A stretch of 54,046 nt of DNA from Rhodospirillaceae bacterium (GTDB taxonomy: Bacteria; Pseudomonadota; Alphaproteobacteria; Rhodospirillales; JABHCV01): contig JACNJU010000050.1 in the NCBI GenBank assembly GCA_014382375.1, forward strand, positions 1 to 54,046. Reading direction: 5' to 3'. This document shows positions 1 to 7,994 of this stretch, piece after piece. Position 1 is the first letter of the stretch. The number at the start of each line of letters is the position of its first letter. The position numbers and the translations under genes were made by a program. The notes under the pieces are model-generated. The model ran no database searches. It saw nothing but the letters and a program-made list of their open reading frames with translations, and was not told the DNA's origin.

Positions 1-3000
1 GGTTTGAAGGACTCGTTTGGGGCGCGCGTTTTCGACATGGGGGCGCCCGAGGTCCTCGAACTTGTCGAACCGGTTGTCGCCGAGGCAGTGTCCGAAGAAG
101 CTCCCCCAGCCTCAGCACCCACTGAAACTTCAGCACCCGTTATTAAGGCAGCCGGTGGCCCCGCCGTCAATGTTCGCAGCGGTGTCCACGCGGACTTCAC
201 TCGTATTGTCTTCGACTGGCCAAGCAAAGTTCCTTACCGGCTTGTGCAGGCAGAAGGGAAGGCGACGATCAGCTTCGCCCGACCGGCCCAGCTGGCCATT
301 GCCAATTTGCAACGACGTCCGCCAAAACTGATTTCTGCCATCAGTTCCCAGCCTACCGATGACGGTATTTCGGTGACTTTCTCGGTGGATGAAACATCCC
401 GTGTTCGCGATTCCCTGTCCGGCTCCAAGGTGATTGTCGATGTGATGAAGCCGACCGGGGAGCCGATTCCAAAACAAGTCGAACAGGTCGAAAAAACGAC
501 TTCGCCACCGGCCAAAAAAGAAGTTGAGAAACCGGTTGTAGCTAACGCGCCTGCGCCAGCCCCTGTGTCAAAGCCAGCACCAGTGCCGCCCGCAACCCCG
601 GCCAAACCTGTCGAGAAAGTCACTCAAGTTGCCCAAGCCGTCCAAACCGCCCAAGCTCCCCAAGCCACTGCACCTGCGGCCCCTGAACAGCAACCAGCGG
701 CTGGAAAACCAACGGCGCTGACCCCGCCCAAGAAGAGCGCCTTGTCGGAAGCTGAACAGGCTTCCCTCAACCAGATCGCCGGAATCAAAATTCTTGATGG
801 CTCATCCACGGCCGGTGTCGGGTCCGGGGCAGGGGCTGCAACGGGCAAGCCGATTAAGGCTTCTGCCGTAGACAGCGGTGCCGATGCCGTTGGTATCCGC
901 ATCGATTGGGATGAACCGGTGGCTGCCGCCGTATTCCGCCGTGCAGGATATCTGTGGATTGTGTTTGATAAAAATACGGCGATGAATATCGACGACCTGA
1001 AGGCCGCTGGTGGCAACATTATCCGCTCCATTGAACAAGTCCCCAACGAAAATGCCACATTGCTGAGGCTGGCGACGGTTTCGAACATAAATCCAACCAT
1101 GAAACGCGATGGTCTGGCCTGGATTCTGGAATTTCGTCAGCAACCCATTGCCCCGACGACGGTTATTGACGTCACCCCACAACCCAATTCACCCATCGGT
1201 GCGCGCCTTTTCCTTTCGGTTACGGAACCGGGCAACGCGATTGTCCTGACTGATCCAGCCATTGGCGATACCCTGGTTGTTGTTCCGGTCATACCCTTGG
1301 GTTATGGCATCGCAAACACTTACGACTATCCCCAGGCCCGTATTCTGGCAAGTTCCCAAGGACTGGCCATTCAACCCCGTGCCGACGACCTGCGTGTCCG
1401 GCCGTTGCGTCAGGGGGTCGAAGTGACCAATGCTTCGGGGTTGCAGATTTCCCCGGTGGCGGCAGCATTGGCGGCGGACGCCAAGCTTGGCGACGGGTTG
1501 ATGATCCGCTCGTTGACCCGCCTTTTTGATCTGGACAGATGGCGTCAGGCGAACCTGGATACCTTCGAGGAAAACAAGTGGAAGTACCAGATGGCGGCGG
1601 CCACGGCCTCGTCATCGGGCCAGGAAAAGGCACGCATGGATGTGGCCCGTTTCTATTTTGCCAATGGCTTCGGGGCCGAGGCCCTTGGCGTCCTTAAAAT
1701 CGTTGCAGAAAGTCGCCCGGAAATTGCCGAAACAGAAGAATTTCGTGGCCTGCGCGGCGCTATAAACGTGTTGATGGGGCGCTATGATGATGCCCGTGAA
1801 GATCTTCATCATGAAAGCCTGGATAAAAACGACGAAGCCCGTTTCTGGCGTGCCACCTTGCAGGCCTATGAAGGCGATCTGTACGGGGCGGCCGCTGATT
1901 TGCGGCGCATGGCGGCGATCACCCGGCCCTATCCGCGGGCTCTTAAAATTCCGTTGGAAACCCTGATTGCAAATGCCGCCATCCAGCTTGGCGACATCAA
2001 ACAGGCAACCCGTTATCTGGAGGCCATGCGCGCCGATAACCCCAATCCGGCCCAATCTAGCGAGATCGATTATGTGGAGGGGCGTTTGCTTGAATTGTCA
2101 GGCGATTTCGATGGTGCCGTCGGTAAATGGGAACAGGTTCAGGAAGGCCCGCACCGGCCCAGTCGGGCCAAGGCCGCCGTTGCCCGAACCGAGCTGTTGC
2201 TGAAATTGAAACAGATCGACGAATTTGAAGCCATCGTCGAGCTTGAAAAATTGCGCTTTGCGTGGCGTGGCGGCGAGTTCGAATTTGTACTGTTGCGCCG
2301 TCTGGGCGATTTGTACGTGGCTATTGGTGATTACCGCAACGGGTTGCGGACCATGCGTCAGGCGGCAACCCACTTCCGCGACAATGAAAAGGCGCCGGAA
2401 GTGACCCAGCAAATGACCGATGCTTTCGCGGGGCTGTATCTCGATGACAAAGCTGATGATCTGGCACCGATCACCGCCATCGCCCTGTATGATGAATTCA
2501 AGGAACTGACACCGCCGGGTGAGAGAGGCGACGAAATGATCCGCCGCCTTGCCGACAGGTTGGTCGATGTTGATTTGCTCGACCGTGCCGCCGCCCTGCT
2601 TCAGGGGCAGGTGGAGTTCCGGCTTGAAGGGGTGGAAAAGGCCCGTGTCGGGTCGCAACTGGCGCTGGTTCACATCCTTGCCCGCGAATATGAGCAGGCC
2701 ATACAAACCCTTGACGAGACAGACGGGGAAGGTTTGCCCGAAGAACTTGTCGCCCAGCGTCGGCATCTGCGGGCTCGTTCACTGATGGGCGAGGAACGCA
2801 TTGAAGACGCCTTGGTATTGCTTAAAGACGACAAATCCCTGGATGCCGATCTGCTACGTCAGGAAATATTCTGGAACGAGCATGACTGGGTGCAGGCCTC
2901 GCAAATCCTCAGCCGCCTGCTCAGGACGTATGAGGCCAAGGCAGGCCAGCCTCTGGATGATCTTCAGGGCGGCTTTGTACTCAACCAGGCCATCGCCATG

Positions 3001-3231
3001 ACGTTAAGCGGGAACGAGCGCGGCATTGACCGGTTGCGCCGGGATTATGGTGTCGCCATGGATAATACCCAGTTCCGCGACGCCTTCCGCCTGATTGCCA
3101 GCCCGCAGACCTTGGGATTGATCAGTTTTTCCTCGATCGCCGGCAAGGTGGCTGATGTGGATAACTTTCAAACCTTCATGGATGCCTATCAGGAACGCCT
3201 GGACGAACGCAAACTCAGCGCCATTAACTAA
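1..3231 (+). CDS. Large TPR-repeat envelope protein, 5' end outside window
   Basis: The frame is open from the first base, and the first codons (a TTG at 4) encode no signal peptide, so the true start is probably upstream. Visible order: a beta-rich AMIN-like segment (about residues 50-150, motif FTRIVFDWPSKVPYRL), a Pro/Ala/Lys-rich linker (about 155-250), a second beta-rich domain (about 255-500), then helical TPR-like repeats to the end (about 520-1075). Proteins built this way usually sit in the periplasm or inner membrane as scaffolds; that is inference. A small coiled-coil gene follows after 27 bases. Closeness to the flagellar locus hints at an envelope or motility role, but nothing proves it. 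I do not recognise a named family for the whole chain. Confidence 0.8.
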   Translation, partial: GLKDSFGARVFDMGAPEVLELVEPVVAEAVSEEAPPASAPTETSAPVIKAAGGPAVNVRSGVHADFTRIVFDWPSKVPYRLVQAEGKATISFARPAQLAIANLQRRPPKLISAISSQPTDDGISVTFSVDETSRVRDSLSGSKVIVDVMKPTGEPIPKQVEQVEKTTSPPAKKEVEKPVVANAPAPAPVSKPAPVPPATPAKPVEKVTQVAQAVQTAQAPQATAPAAPEQQPAAGKPTALTPPKKSALSEAEQASLNQIAGIKILDGSSTAGVGSGAGAATGKPIKASAVDSGADAVGIRIDWDEPVAAAVFRRAGYLWIVFDKNTAMNIDDLKAAGGNIIRSIEQVPNENATLLRLATVSNINPTMKRDGLAWILEFRQQPIAPTTVIDVTPQPNSPIGARLFLSVTEPGNAIVLTDPAIGDTLVVVPVIPLGYGIANTYDYPQARILASSQGLAIQPRADDLRVRPLRQGVEVTNASGLQISPVAAALAADAKLGDGLMIRSLTRLFDLDRWRQANLDTFEENKWKYQMAAATASSSGQEKARMDVARFYFANGFGAEALGVLKIVAESRPEIAETEEFRGLRGAINVLMGRYDDAREDLHHESLDKNDEARFWRATLQAYEGDLYGAAADLRRMAAITRPYPRALKIPLETLIANAAIQLGDIKQATRYLEAMRADNPNPAQSSEIDYVEGRLLELSGDFDGAVGKWEQVQEGPHRPSRAKAAVARTELLLKLKQIDEFEAIVELEKLRFAWRGGEFEFVLLRRLGDLYVAIGDYRNGLRTMRQAATHFRDNEKAPEVTQQMTDAFAGLYLDDKADDLAPITAIALYDEFKELTPPGERGDEMIRRLADRLVDVDLLDRAAALLQGQVEFRLEGVEKARVGSQLALVHILAREYEQAIQTLDETDGEGLPEELVAQRRHLRARSLMGEERIEDALVLLKDDKSLDADLLRQEIFWNEHDWVQASQILSRLLRTYEAKAGQPLDDLQGGFVLNQAIAMTLSGNERGIDRLRRDYGVAMDNTQFRDAFRLIASPQTLGLISFSSIAGKVADVDNFQTFMDAYQERLDERKLSAIN

Positions 3232-3258
3232 AACCCGTACAAGCCTAAGGGAATGTTG

Positions 3259-3489
3259 ATGTCAAAGGACGCGCAGGAAATTGACCGGCTTAGGGCCGTT
3301 GATAAAGAACTTGCATTGGCCGATGCCGAATTTGAACACCAGCAGCGCCGCTATAGCGACCAGATGGAACGCAACGGGGGCAATGACTGGGGTTTTGGGG
3401 AAGACCTGAAGCGGATCATCAGAAACCGGCAGTCCATTGCCGAAGAACGGGCAGAAATCGCCACCAGACTTGCCAGGCTTAATCGATAG
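3259..3489 (+). CDS. Small coiled-coil protein, unknown function
   Basis: About 76 residues, highly charged and predicted helical throughout (rich in Glu, Arg, Lys, Gln), with no membrane segment or signal peptide. The upstream ATG at 3253 is also in frame, but the AAGGGA motif at 3247-3252 is properly spaced only for the ATG at 3259, so I chose that start. It follows the TPR gene by 27 bases and is probably co-transcribed with it. Its 3' end overlaps the convergent methyltransferase gene by 11 bases. The heptad-like pattern is similar in general style to small flagellar or secretion coiled-coil proteins, but I see no family signature. Confidence 0.6.
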   Translation: MSKDAQEIDRLRAVDKELALADAEFEHQQRRYSDQMERNGGNDWGFGEDLKRIIRNRQSIAEERAEIATRLARLNR

Positions 3490-4291
3490 AGGAAAAGCAC
3501 AAATCGATCAGGCGAACACCCGGATGAAGTTGTTTCAACGTTTCAGAAAAACCCTCAACATCTTCGACGTCATAGTTTCCCGTCGCCGTCATGCTCTCGT
3601 ATCCCAAATCCATAAGGGAAGAAGTGATCTGCGTCGCTGAGTGCGCGGTGACATCTGTATAGGCATTGAGGTCGGGGAACACTTGGGCCAGACTTATCGA
3701 TTGCTCGCCGCCATTCGTCAAAAAATAGGTGAAGAAAACGAATTTGGGTTTTTTCTTTTCAATAAGGGCAATGATGTCGGATAAATCATCAATATACAGG
3801 AGGGTTATGGTGCAAATCAGGACCTCAATGTCCGCCTCGTAACCTTTTGTCGTGGTTTTGAACTGTACCTGGTCAGTTTCCAGCAAGATATCCCGGACAC
3901 TGGTCTTTGCACCATTATCACTGAGATATATTGGCCTGTTTCCCGAAAAAATCTCCCTGCCCCTTTGGCATGCTTTGTCATTATCGATGACCGTGTAATC
4001 GATACCCATTTTCCCCCGGGTCACATTCATAAGGTGTCTCAAGGCCGGAAATACCTGACCAACGCCACCCCCAATATCCAGTATTTTAAGGGCTTTGCTT
4101 CGGCTGGCGGGGAGGAATATCTGCTTTGAATAAACAGAAAGAAAACTGTAGGCCTGTGGGATTTGCAGCTTTCTGGCTAAAACCAGACACAAAAACTCAT
4201 TCAGCTTTTGTTCGCTGTAGTCGATCCAGGCATCATGCTGAAACACGTTTTGGGAGTGAAATCCTGATATTTCATCAAGCGTAACGAACAT
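3479..4291 (-). CDS. SAM-dependent methyltransferase-like protein coupled to fliP
   Basis: 270 residues. The segment KILDIGGGVGQVF (about residues 68-80) is a class I SAM-binding motif I, followed by YTVIDND, which fits the acidic end of strand beta-2. The target is unknown; it resembles the putative sugar O-methyltransferase group in general layout. It starts 9 bases after the fliP stop, and its ribosome site (AGGAG) overlaps the fliP stop codon, so it is very likely translated with the flagellar export genes. That context suggests flagellin, glycan or cell-surface modification, which is inference. The gene is visibly AT-richer than fliP and has more Lys, Ile and Asn codons, which may mean later acquisition. 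Its 3' end overlaps the small coiled-coil gene by 11 bases. Confidence 0.65.
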   Translation of the reverse strand: MFVTLDEISGFHSQNVFQHDAWIDYSEQKLNEFLCLVLARKLQIPQAYSFLSVYSKQIFLPASRSKALKILDIGGGVGQVFPALRHLMNVTRGKMGIDYTVIDNDKACQRGREIFSGNRPIYLSDNGAKTSVRDILLETDQVQFKTTTKGYEADIEVLICTITLLYIDDLSDIIALIEKKKPKFVFFTYFLTNGGEQSISLAQVFPDLNAYTDVTAHSATQITSSLMDLGYESMTATGNYDVEDVEGFSETLKQLHPGVRLIDLCFSSID

Positions 4292-4300
4292 GCCGCACTC

Positions 4301-5059
4301 CTAACCCGCGCCGAAGCTCCGCACCAGCGATCCGATCACCATGTACCAACCATCGACCAACACGAAAAAGATGATCTTGAAGGGCAGGGCGATGATGATA
4401 GGCGGCAGCATCATCATACCCATGGACATCAGCACCGAGGCGACGACCATGTCGATAATCAGGAACGGAATAAAGATCAGAAAGCCGATTTCGAAGGCCC
4501 GCCTAAGTTCACTTATCATAAAGGCGGGGATCAGGATACGCAGCGGCATGGTGTCCTGGATTTCCTGATCGGAAACCTTGGCAATATCGGCGAACAGCGC
4601 CAGGTCGCGTTCACGAACAACGCTCATCATGAATTTTTTAACCGGTAGCATGGAACGATCAAAGGCCTCGAACTCGTCAATTTCCTCGTTGATCAGGGGT
4701 GCGATGCCGGTGTCATAGGATTCCTGAAAAACCGGCATCATGATAAACATGGTGACGAACAGGGCCAGCGATATCAGAACCTGATTGGGTGGTGTCTGCT
4801 GTGTGCCCAGGGCCGTACGCAGAAACGACAGCACAATGACGATGCGGGTGAACGACGTCACCATCACCAGTAGCGACGGGGCCAGCGACAACACCGTGAT
4901 CAGGGCGATTAGCTGAACAATGGTACTGGTGGTCGAGCCGCCCTGACCAAGATCCAGCGATAACGCCTGGGCCGCCGCACTTTCAGGAAAAGCCAACCAG
5001 ATGATGGCAAGGGTTGCGGCCGTCACCGTCGATAGAACGAGACCCTTGCGGCGGCTCAT
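4301..5059 (-). CDS. fliP: Flagellar export gate protein FliP
   Basis: 252 residues, the usual length for FliP, a core inner-membrane subunit of the flagellar type III export gate with FliQ and FliR. An N-terminal signal-like hydrophobic stretch (about 8-31, ending in ESAAAQA) is followed by the conserved segments MVTSFTRIVIVLSFLRTALG (about 66-85) and TPPNQVLISLALF (about 89-101), a periplasmic loop, and C-terminal membrane segments with the typical GMMMLPP motif. Its ATG overlaps the fliO stop by 4 bases, showing translational coupling. It lies on the strand opposite to fliQ and fliR, which are in the rightward arm of the same locus. Confidence 0.97.
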   Translation of the reverse strand: MSRRKGLVLSTVTAATLAIIWLAFPESAAAQALSLDLGQGGSTTSTIVQLIALITVLSLAPSLLVMVTSFTRIVIVLSFLRTALGTQQTPPNQVLISLALFVTMFIMMPVFQESYDTGIAPLINEEIDEFEAFDRSMLPVKKFMMSVVRERDLALFADIAKVSDQEIQDTMPLRILIPAFMISELRRAFEIGFLIFIPFLIIDMVVASVLMSMGMMMLPPIIIALPFKIIFFVLVDGWYMVIGSLVRSFGAG

Positions 5060-5472
5060 GATTTTTTCCCCATCCCGGCGTCTTCGGGAGGCGTGGTATC
5101 AGCGGGTTTGGGCAAGGGCGGTCCTTGTGGTTCAGGCGCGGTGCTGGTCGGCCTGGCGGCTTCATGAAGCGCCTTGGAAAATGCATTTTGCGGCGGCGTG
5201 ATGGCTCCTTCAATAAGCAGTTCTCTGGTCGGGCTTAACATCAGCAGATGTTCAGTATCGTCGCGGCGAATCAGCAGCAGACGGCGTTTGCCATCGACGT
5301 TCAGGGTTTCGACAATACCCAAACGGCGATCGGCTGAATTTCTCGCCGTTGTTGGCAAGCCGAAACCGAAGCGTCGGGCGACGACGGTGGCAAGGCCGAT
5401 CAACGACAGAACGAAGATAAAGGCGAGAACGAATTTCATATAATCCGCGAGATTGAAATCAAGGCCGTCCAT
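5056..5472 (-). CDS. fliO: Flagellar biosynthesis protein FliO
   Basis: 138 residues. One membrane segment near the N-terminus (about 12-32), then a small basic cytoplasmic domain with the FliO-type pattern RRLGIVETLNVDGKRRLLLI (about 49-68), then a Pro-rich tail. FliO assists assembly of the FliP ring. The stop overlaps the fliP start by 4 bases and the start lies 5 bases after the preceding small helical gene, so all belong to one leftward operon. Family assignment rests on position, topology and the short conserved stretch, since FliO is poorly conserved in sequence. Confidence 0.88.
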   Translation of the reverse strand: MDGLDFNLADYMKFVLAFIFVLSLIGLATVVARRFGFGLPTTARNSADRRLGIVETLNVDGKRRLLLIRRDDTEHLLMLSPTRELLIEGAITPPQNAFSKALHEAARPTSTAPEPQGPPLPKPADTTPPEDAGMGKKS

Positions 5473-5477
5473 AGGTT

Positions 5478-5804
5478 CTAACTTTCCTCATTATCCAGGC
5501 CATACGCGTTAATGGCGCGTTTGATGCTGGCTTCCAGTGATTGTCCGCCCGCCTTTTCGTGGCGGCTGGTTATTTCCTCGTCGAGTTGGTTCAGGTCTTT
5601 GACAATGCTTTGCAAGGCTGTGCGAACCGTGTCCGGATTGTCCAATTGGGCGCTCTGGGCACCTTTACACAGACTGCTGATTTTGCCTTCCAGGTTAGAC
5701 AAATCAACAGTTTTACCTTCACCCATCAAGTGGCGGGCGGCGGCGATCAGCGAGGAAATTTTCTCCGCTTGCAGCAGAATGTCCTCACCCGTTTTTGTGC
5801 TCAT
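5478..5804 (-). CDS. Small all-helical protein in the flagellar operon
   Basis: 108 residues, predicted helical, no membrane segment or signal peptide. It overlaps the upstream FlhB-C-like gene by 4 bases and ends 5 bases before fliO, so it is firmly inside the operon. Size, helical character and context recall export chaperones of the FlgN/FliT type, but I see no diagnostic motif and treat this only as a possibility. The C-terminus (EASIKRAINAYGLDNEES) is acidic and likely flexible. Confidence 0.7.
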   Translation of the reverse strand: MSTKTGEDILLQAEKISSLIAAARHLMGEGKTVDLSNLEGKISSLCKGAQSAQLDNPDTVRTALQSIVKDLNQLDEEITSRHEKAGGQSLEASIKRAINAYGLDNEES

Positions 5805-6247
5805 GGTGTTTCTCCCGTGTCTTCGGGGTCATCGGGCGCATCTTCTTCATTTATGAAGTCCGGCATGTTGCCGTTGGCCCGGTAGACGTAGGTCAGAATT
5901 TCTGCAACGGCGGCGAAGGCTTCGAGCGGAATTTCACTGTCAACGTCAATGGCACTCAACATCTCGGCCAGATCGGCATCTTCACGAACCTTAACGCCCT
6001 GGGCGAAGGCAATATGCAGAATCTGTTCGGCTATGGCACCGCGGCCACCGGCAACGACCTTGGGGGCGAATTCTGAATCCGGATCGTATTCAAGGGCGAC
6101 AGCGATCGCGTCGGCGCGCTTTTCACCCTTGTTTGCTCCATCATCTGAGCCGTTTTCATCATTTGCCAAAATGTTCAAACCACATGCCTGAATCAAGCTG
6201 CCATCAAACGGAGATATTTGAAGACAGATCAATTGATCGCATCCCAA
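5801..6247 (-). CDS. Stand-alone FlhB C-terminal domain protein (FlhX-like)
   Basis: 148 residues. From about residue 45 it aligns by eye with the C-terminal cytoplasmic domain of the full FlhB at 8760-9857: both share the pattern xAxALxY, APxVVAxG, IAExI, and a final VAEIxxYVYR/VMR. It lacks the four membrane segments and the NPTH autocleavage motif, so it corresponds to the part of FlhB after the cleavage site. Similar lone domains (FlhX in Helicobacter/Campylobacter, YlqH in Bacillus) are known and can support export-substrate switching. The first 40 or so residues match nothing; no good ribosome site precedes the ATG at 6247, so a later non-ATG start is possible. It is the first gene of the leftward flagellar operon. 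Confidence 0.82.
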   Translation of the reverse strand: MGCDQLICLQISPFDGSLIQACGLNILANDENGSDDGANKGEKRADAIAVALEYDPDSEFAPKVVAGGRGAIAEQILHIAFAQGVKVREDADLAEMLSAIDVDSEIPLEAFAAVAEILTYVYRANGNMPDFINEEDAPDDPEDTGETP

Positions 6248-6252
6248 AAATC

Positions 6253-6270
6253 AGGGCAATTATCTGCCCT
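6253..6270. repeat. Inverted repeat AGGGCA-N6-TGCCCT
   Basis: A perfect 6-base inverted repeat with a 6-base centre, just upstream of the FlhB-C-like gene in the divergent flagellar control region. It has no following T-run, so it reads as a candidate operator or leader hairpin rather than a terminator. Confidence 0.35.
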
Positions 6271-6330
6271 TGCTCGAAGGCAGGTTGCACTAAACCCTAC
6301 ATTCCCGACACTGATCCTGAGCCAACATGC

Positions 6331-6345
6331 TTAAGATACATTTAA
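6331..6345. promoter_or_regulatory. CtrA-like box, exact TTAA-N7-TTAA
   Basis: TTAAGATACATTTAA matches the core of the alphaproteobacterial CtrA recognition sequence (TTAA-N7-TTAAC), lacking only the final C. It lies in the 260-base divergent flagellar control region, 84 bases upstream of the FlhB-C-like gene and 163 bases upstream of flgB. CtrA control of flagellar genes is established in several alphaproteobacteria; binding here is inferred. Confidence 0.6.
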
Positions 6346-6394
6346 GGTGGCGGGCTCGTAAAAAAACACCAACTGCCAAAATCAATGAGTCTTT

Positions 6395-6498
6395 ACAGAC
6401 GTTTACTCAATCTTAAACGTTGGAGTCCGATACTGATTGTCGAAATGGGTATTTGTCATGTGCTTTGGGAGCACCTGACTTTGGGAAAACAGACGTTT
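6395..6498. repeat. Direct repeat ACAGACGTTT, two copies
   Basis: ACAGACGTTT occurs at 6395-6404 and again at 6489-6498, just before the flgB start at 6508. The first copy overlaps the second CtrA-like box and also forms ACGTTT-N10-AAACGT with 6415-6420. It could be a second regulator's site; chance is not excluded. Confidence 0.3.
6402..6416. promoter_or_regulatory. Second CtrA-like box, one mismatch
   Basis: TTTACTCAATCTTAA fits TTAA-N7-TTAA with one mismatch in the first half. It lies 91 bases before flgB, nearly the same distance as the exact box lies from the leftward start, so each divergent operon may have its own box. No convincing -10 element could be fixed for either promoter. Confidence 0.45.
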
Positions 6499-6507
6499 GG
6501 TTGAACG

Positions 6508-6912
6508 ATGGAAATAGGCAAACTCACGCTTTTCAGTATCGTCAAGAACCGGTTGTCCTGGCTTAGCCAGCGACAGGAAGTTCTGGCGCAGAATATCGCC
6601 AATTCCGATACGCCAAGGTTCAAGGCCAGCGATCTTAAGGCCTACAATTTTCAGGAACTGGTGCGAAACGAGGCTTCGCAACTGAACCTGGTGGCTAACG
6701 GGCCGGATCATATCCAGGGCAACCGCCGCCGTATTCGCGATTTTTCATCACAAGTTGAGCGCAGGCCCTTTGAAACCGCGCCCAATGGTAACGCCGTGAT
6801 TCTCGAAGAACAGATGGCCAAGCTCAATGAAACGCAAATCAGTCATAGCTTGACGACACAGCTCTACAGGAAACACCTGGACATGATCAGGATGGCTATC
6901 GGCAACAAGTAA
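6508..6912 (+). CDS. flgB: Flagellar basal-body rod protein FlgB
   Basis: 134 residues, normal for FlgB. The N-terminal rod motif LSQRQEVLAQNIANSDTPRF (about 20-39) is diagnostic for the rod/hook family, and the C-terminal helix (KLNETQISHSLTTQLYRKH) is the paired rod helix. It forms the proximal rod with FlgC and FliE, which follow. It is first in the rightward operon, and its ribosome site is weak. Confidence 0.96.
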   Translation: MEIGKLTLFSIVKNRLSWLSQRQEVLAQNIANSDTPRFKASDLKAYNFQELVRNEASQLNLVANGPDHIQGNRRRIRDFSSQVERRPFETAPNGNAVILEEQMAKLNETQISHSLTTQLYRKHLDMIRMAIGNK

Positions 6913-6951
6913 GGCCAACTGACCGGAATTTTAAGGAAAGCATCAGATAAC

Positions 6952-7365
6952 ATGGACGATCTTATGAAAACGATGCGGATTTCTTCCGCCGGAATGCGCG
7001 CCCAGGGCTCACGCTTGCGCGTTATTTCAGAAAACATCGCCAATGCCTCCTCATTGCCCCAATCGCCGGGTGGCCTTCCTTATCGCCGCAAGGTTATTAC
7101 CTTCAAGAATTCGCTGGATCGCGCCATCGGCCTTGATACGGTCAAGGTCGCCAAGGTGATTGAGGATAAATCCGAATTTACCAAAACCTTCAATCCTAAC
7201 CACCCGGCAGCAGATGCTGATGGTTATGTACAAACACCAAACGTCAACACGATGCTGGAAATGATGGATATGCGCGAAGCGCAGCGGTCTTACGAGGCCA
7301 ATCTGAGCGTTATCAAGTCGTCAAAAGCGATGCTGTCGGGCACCATCAATATCCTGAGCCGTTAA
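6952..7365 (+). CDS. flgC: Flagellar basal-body rod protein FlgC
   Basis: 137 residues. It carries the FlgC N-terminal motif SAGMRAQGSRLRVISENIAN (about 12-31), the LPYRRKVITF segment, and the C-terminal motif MLEMMDMREAQRSYEANL (about 100-117). It is a proximal-rod subunit exported through the FliPQR gate. A ribosome site (AAGGA) precedes the ATG by the normal distance, 39 bases after flgB. Confidence 0.97.
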   Translation: MDDLMKTMRISSAGMRAQGSRLRVISENIANASSLPQSPGGLPYRRKVITFKNSLDRAIGLDTVKVAKVIEDKSEFTKTFNPNHPAADADGYVQTPNVNTMLEMMDMREAQRSYEANLSVIKSSKAMLSGTINILSR

Positions 7366-7392
7366 TAAGTTTGAGATTACAGGAGCACTCAC

Positions 7393-7710
7393 ATGGCCAT
7401 AGCGCCTCTTCAAAATGCCGCTAATGTAGCATCTGCCTACGCCAAGGCGACCCAGAGCGGCGCGCAAGGTCTAAGCGCCCGTGATACGCAAGCAAGCCCG
7501 TTTGCCGATATGGTCAAGGGTGCTGTGCAGCAGGCCATAAACGTGCAAAAGACCAGCGAGAACGTTTCCATGGCAGCGATTACGGACCGGGCCGATATGA
7601 ATCAGGTGGTTACCGCCGTTGCCGAAGCCGAAGCCACCTTGCACGCGGTAACCTCTATCCGTGATAAAATCATCGATGCTTACAGAGAAATTCTCCGTAT
7701 GCCGGTATAG
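7393..7710 (+). CDS. fliE: Flagellar hook-basal body protein FliE
   Basis: 105 residues, the usual size. The C-terminal half carries the FliE signature: an Asx/Gln-rich helix, then MNQVVTAVAEAEATLHAVTS and the ending VRDKIIDAYREILRMPV-like pattern (here IRDKIIDAYREILRMPV). FliE joins the MS ring and export gate to the rod. A clear ribosome site (AGGAG) sits upstream, and fliQ follows after 9 bases. Confidence 0.96.
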   Translation: MAIAPLQNAANVASAYAKATQSGAQGLSARDTQASPFADMVKGAVQQAINVQKTSENVSMAAITDRADMNQVVTAVAEAEATLHAVTSIRDKIIDAYREILRMPV

Positions 7711-7719
7711 GGTGACGTT

Positions 7720-7986
7720 ATGGACGAGGTCACAGTTCTTGAAGTCGGGCGACAAGCCCTTTTCGTGATACTCAAAACATCCGGACCGATCATGTTGGCG
7801 GGGCTGGGGATCGGCCTGATTATTGCTTTATTTCAGGCCCTGACGACAATTCAGGAAATGACCCTGACGTTTGTCCCCAAAATCCTGGTCATCTTTATGG
7901 CCGTCGTTGTTTTTCTGCCTTTCATGATGACCACGCTTATTGAATTCACCAATGGTCTGTTCGATAGAATTTCTAACCTGGGGTAA
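7720..7986 (+). CDS. fliQ: Flagellar export gate protein FliQ
   Basis: 88 residues with two membrane helices (about 16-38 and 50-72), standard for FliQ. The conserved motif GLIIALFQALTTIQEMTLTF (about 27-46) is diagnostic. It is an inner-membrane gate subunit with FliP and FliR. It precedes fliR by 8 bases. Confidence 0.97.
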   Translation: MDEVTVLEVGRQALFVILKTSGPIMLAGLGIGLIIALFQALTTIQEMTLTFVPKILVIFMAVVVFLPFMMTTLIEFTNGLFDRISNLG

Positions 7987-7994
7987 TAATCTGG

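Noticed and set aside
6403-6711. Open frame of 102 codons on the minus strand over the flgB start
   Set aside because: It is the antisense of flgB and of the CtrA-like region, with no ribosome site or motif.
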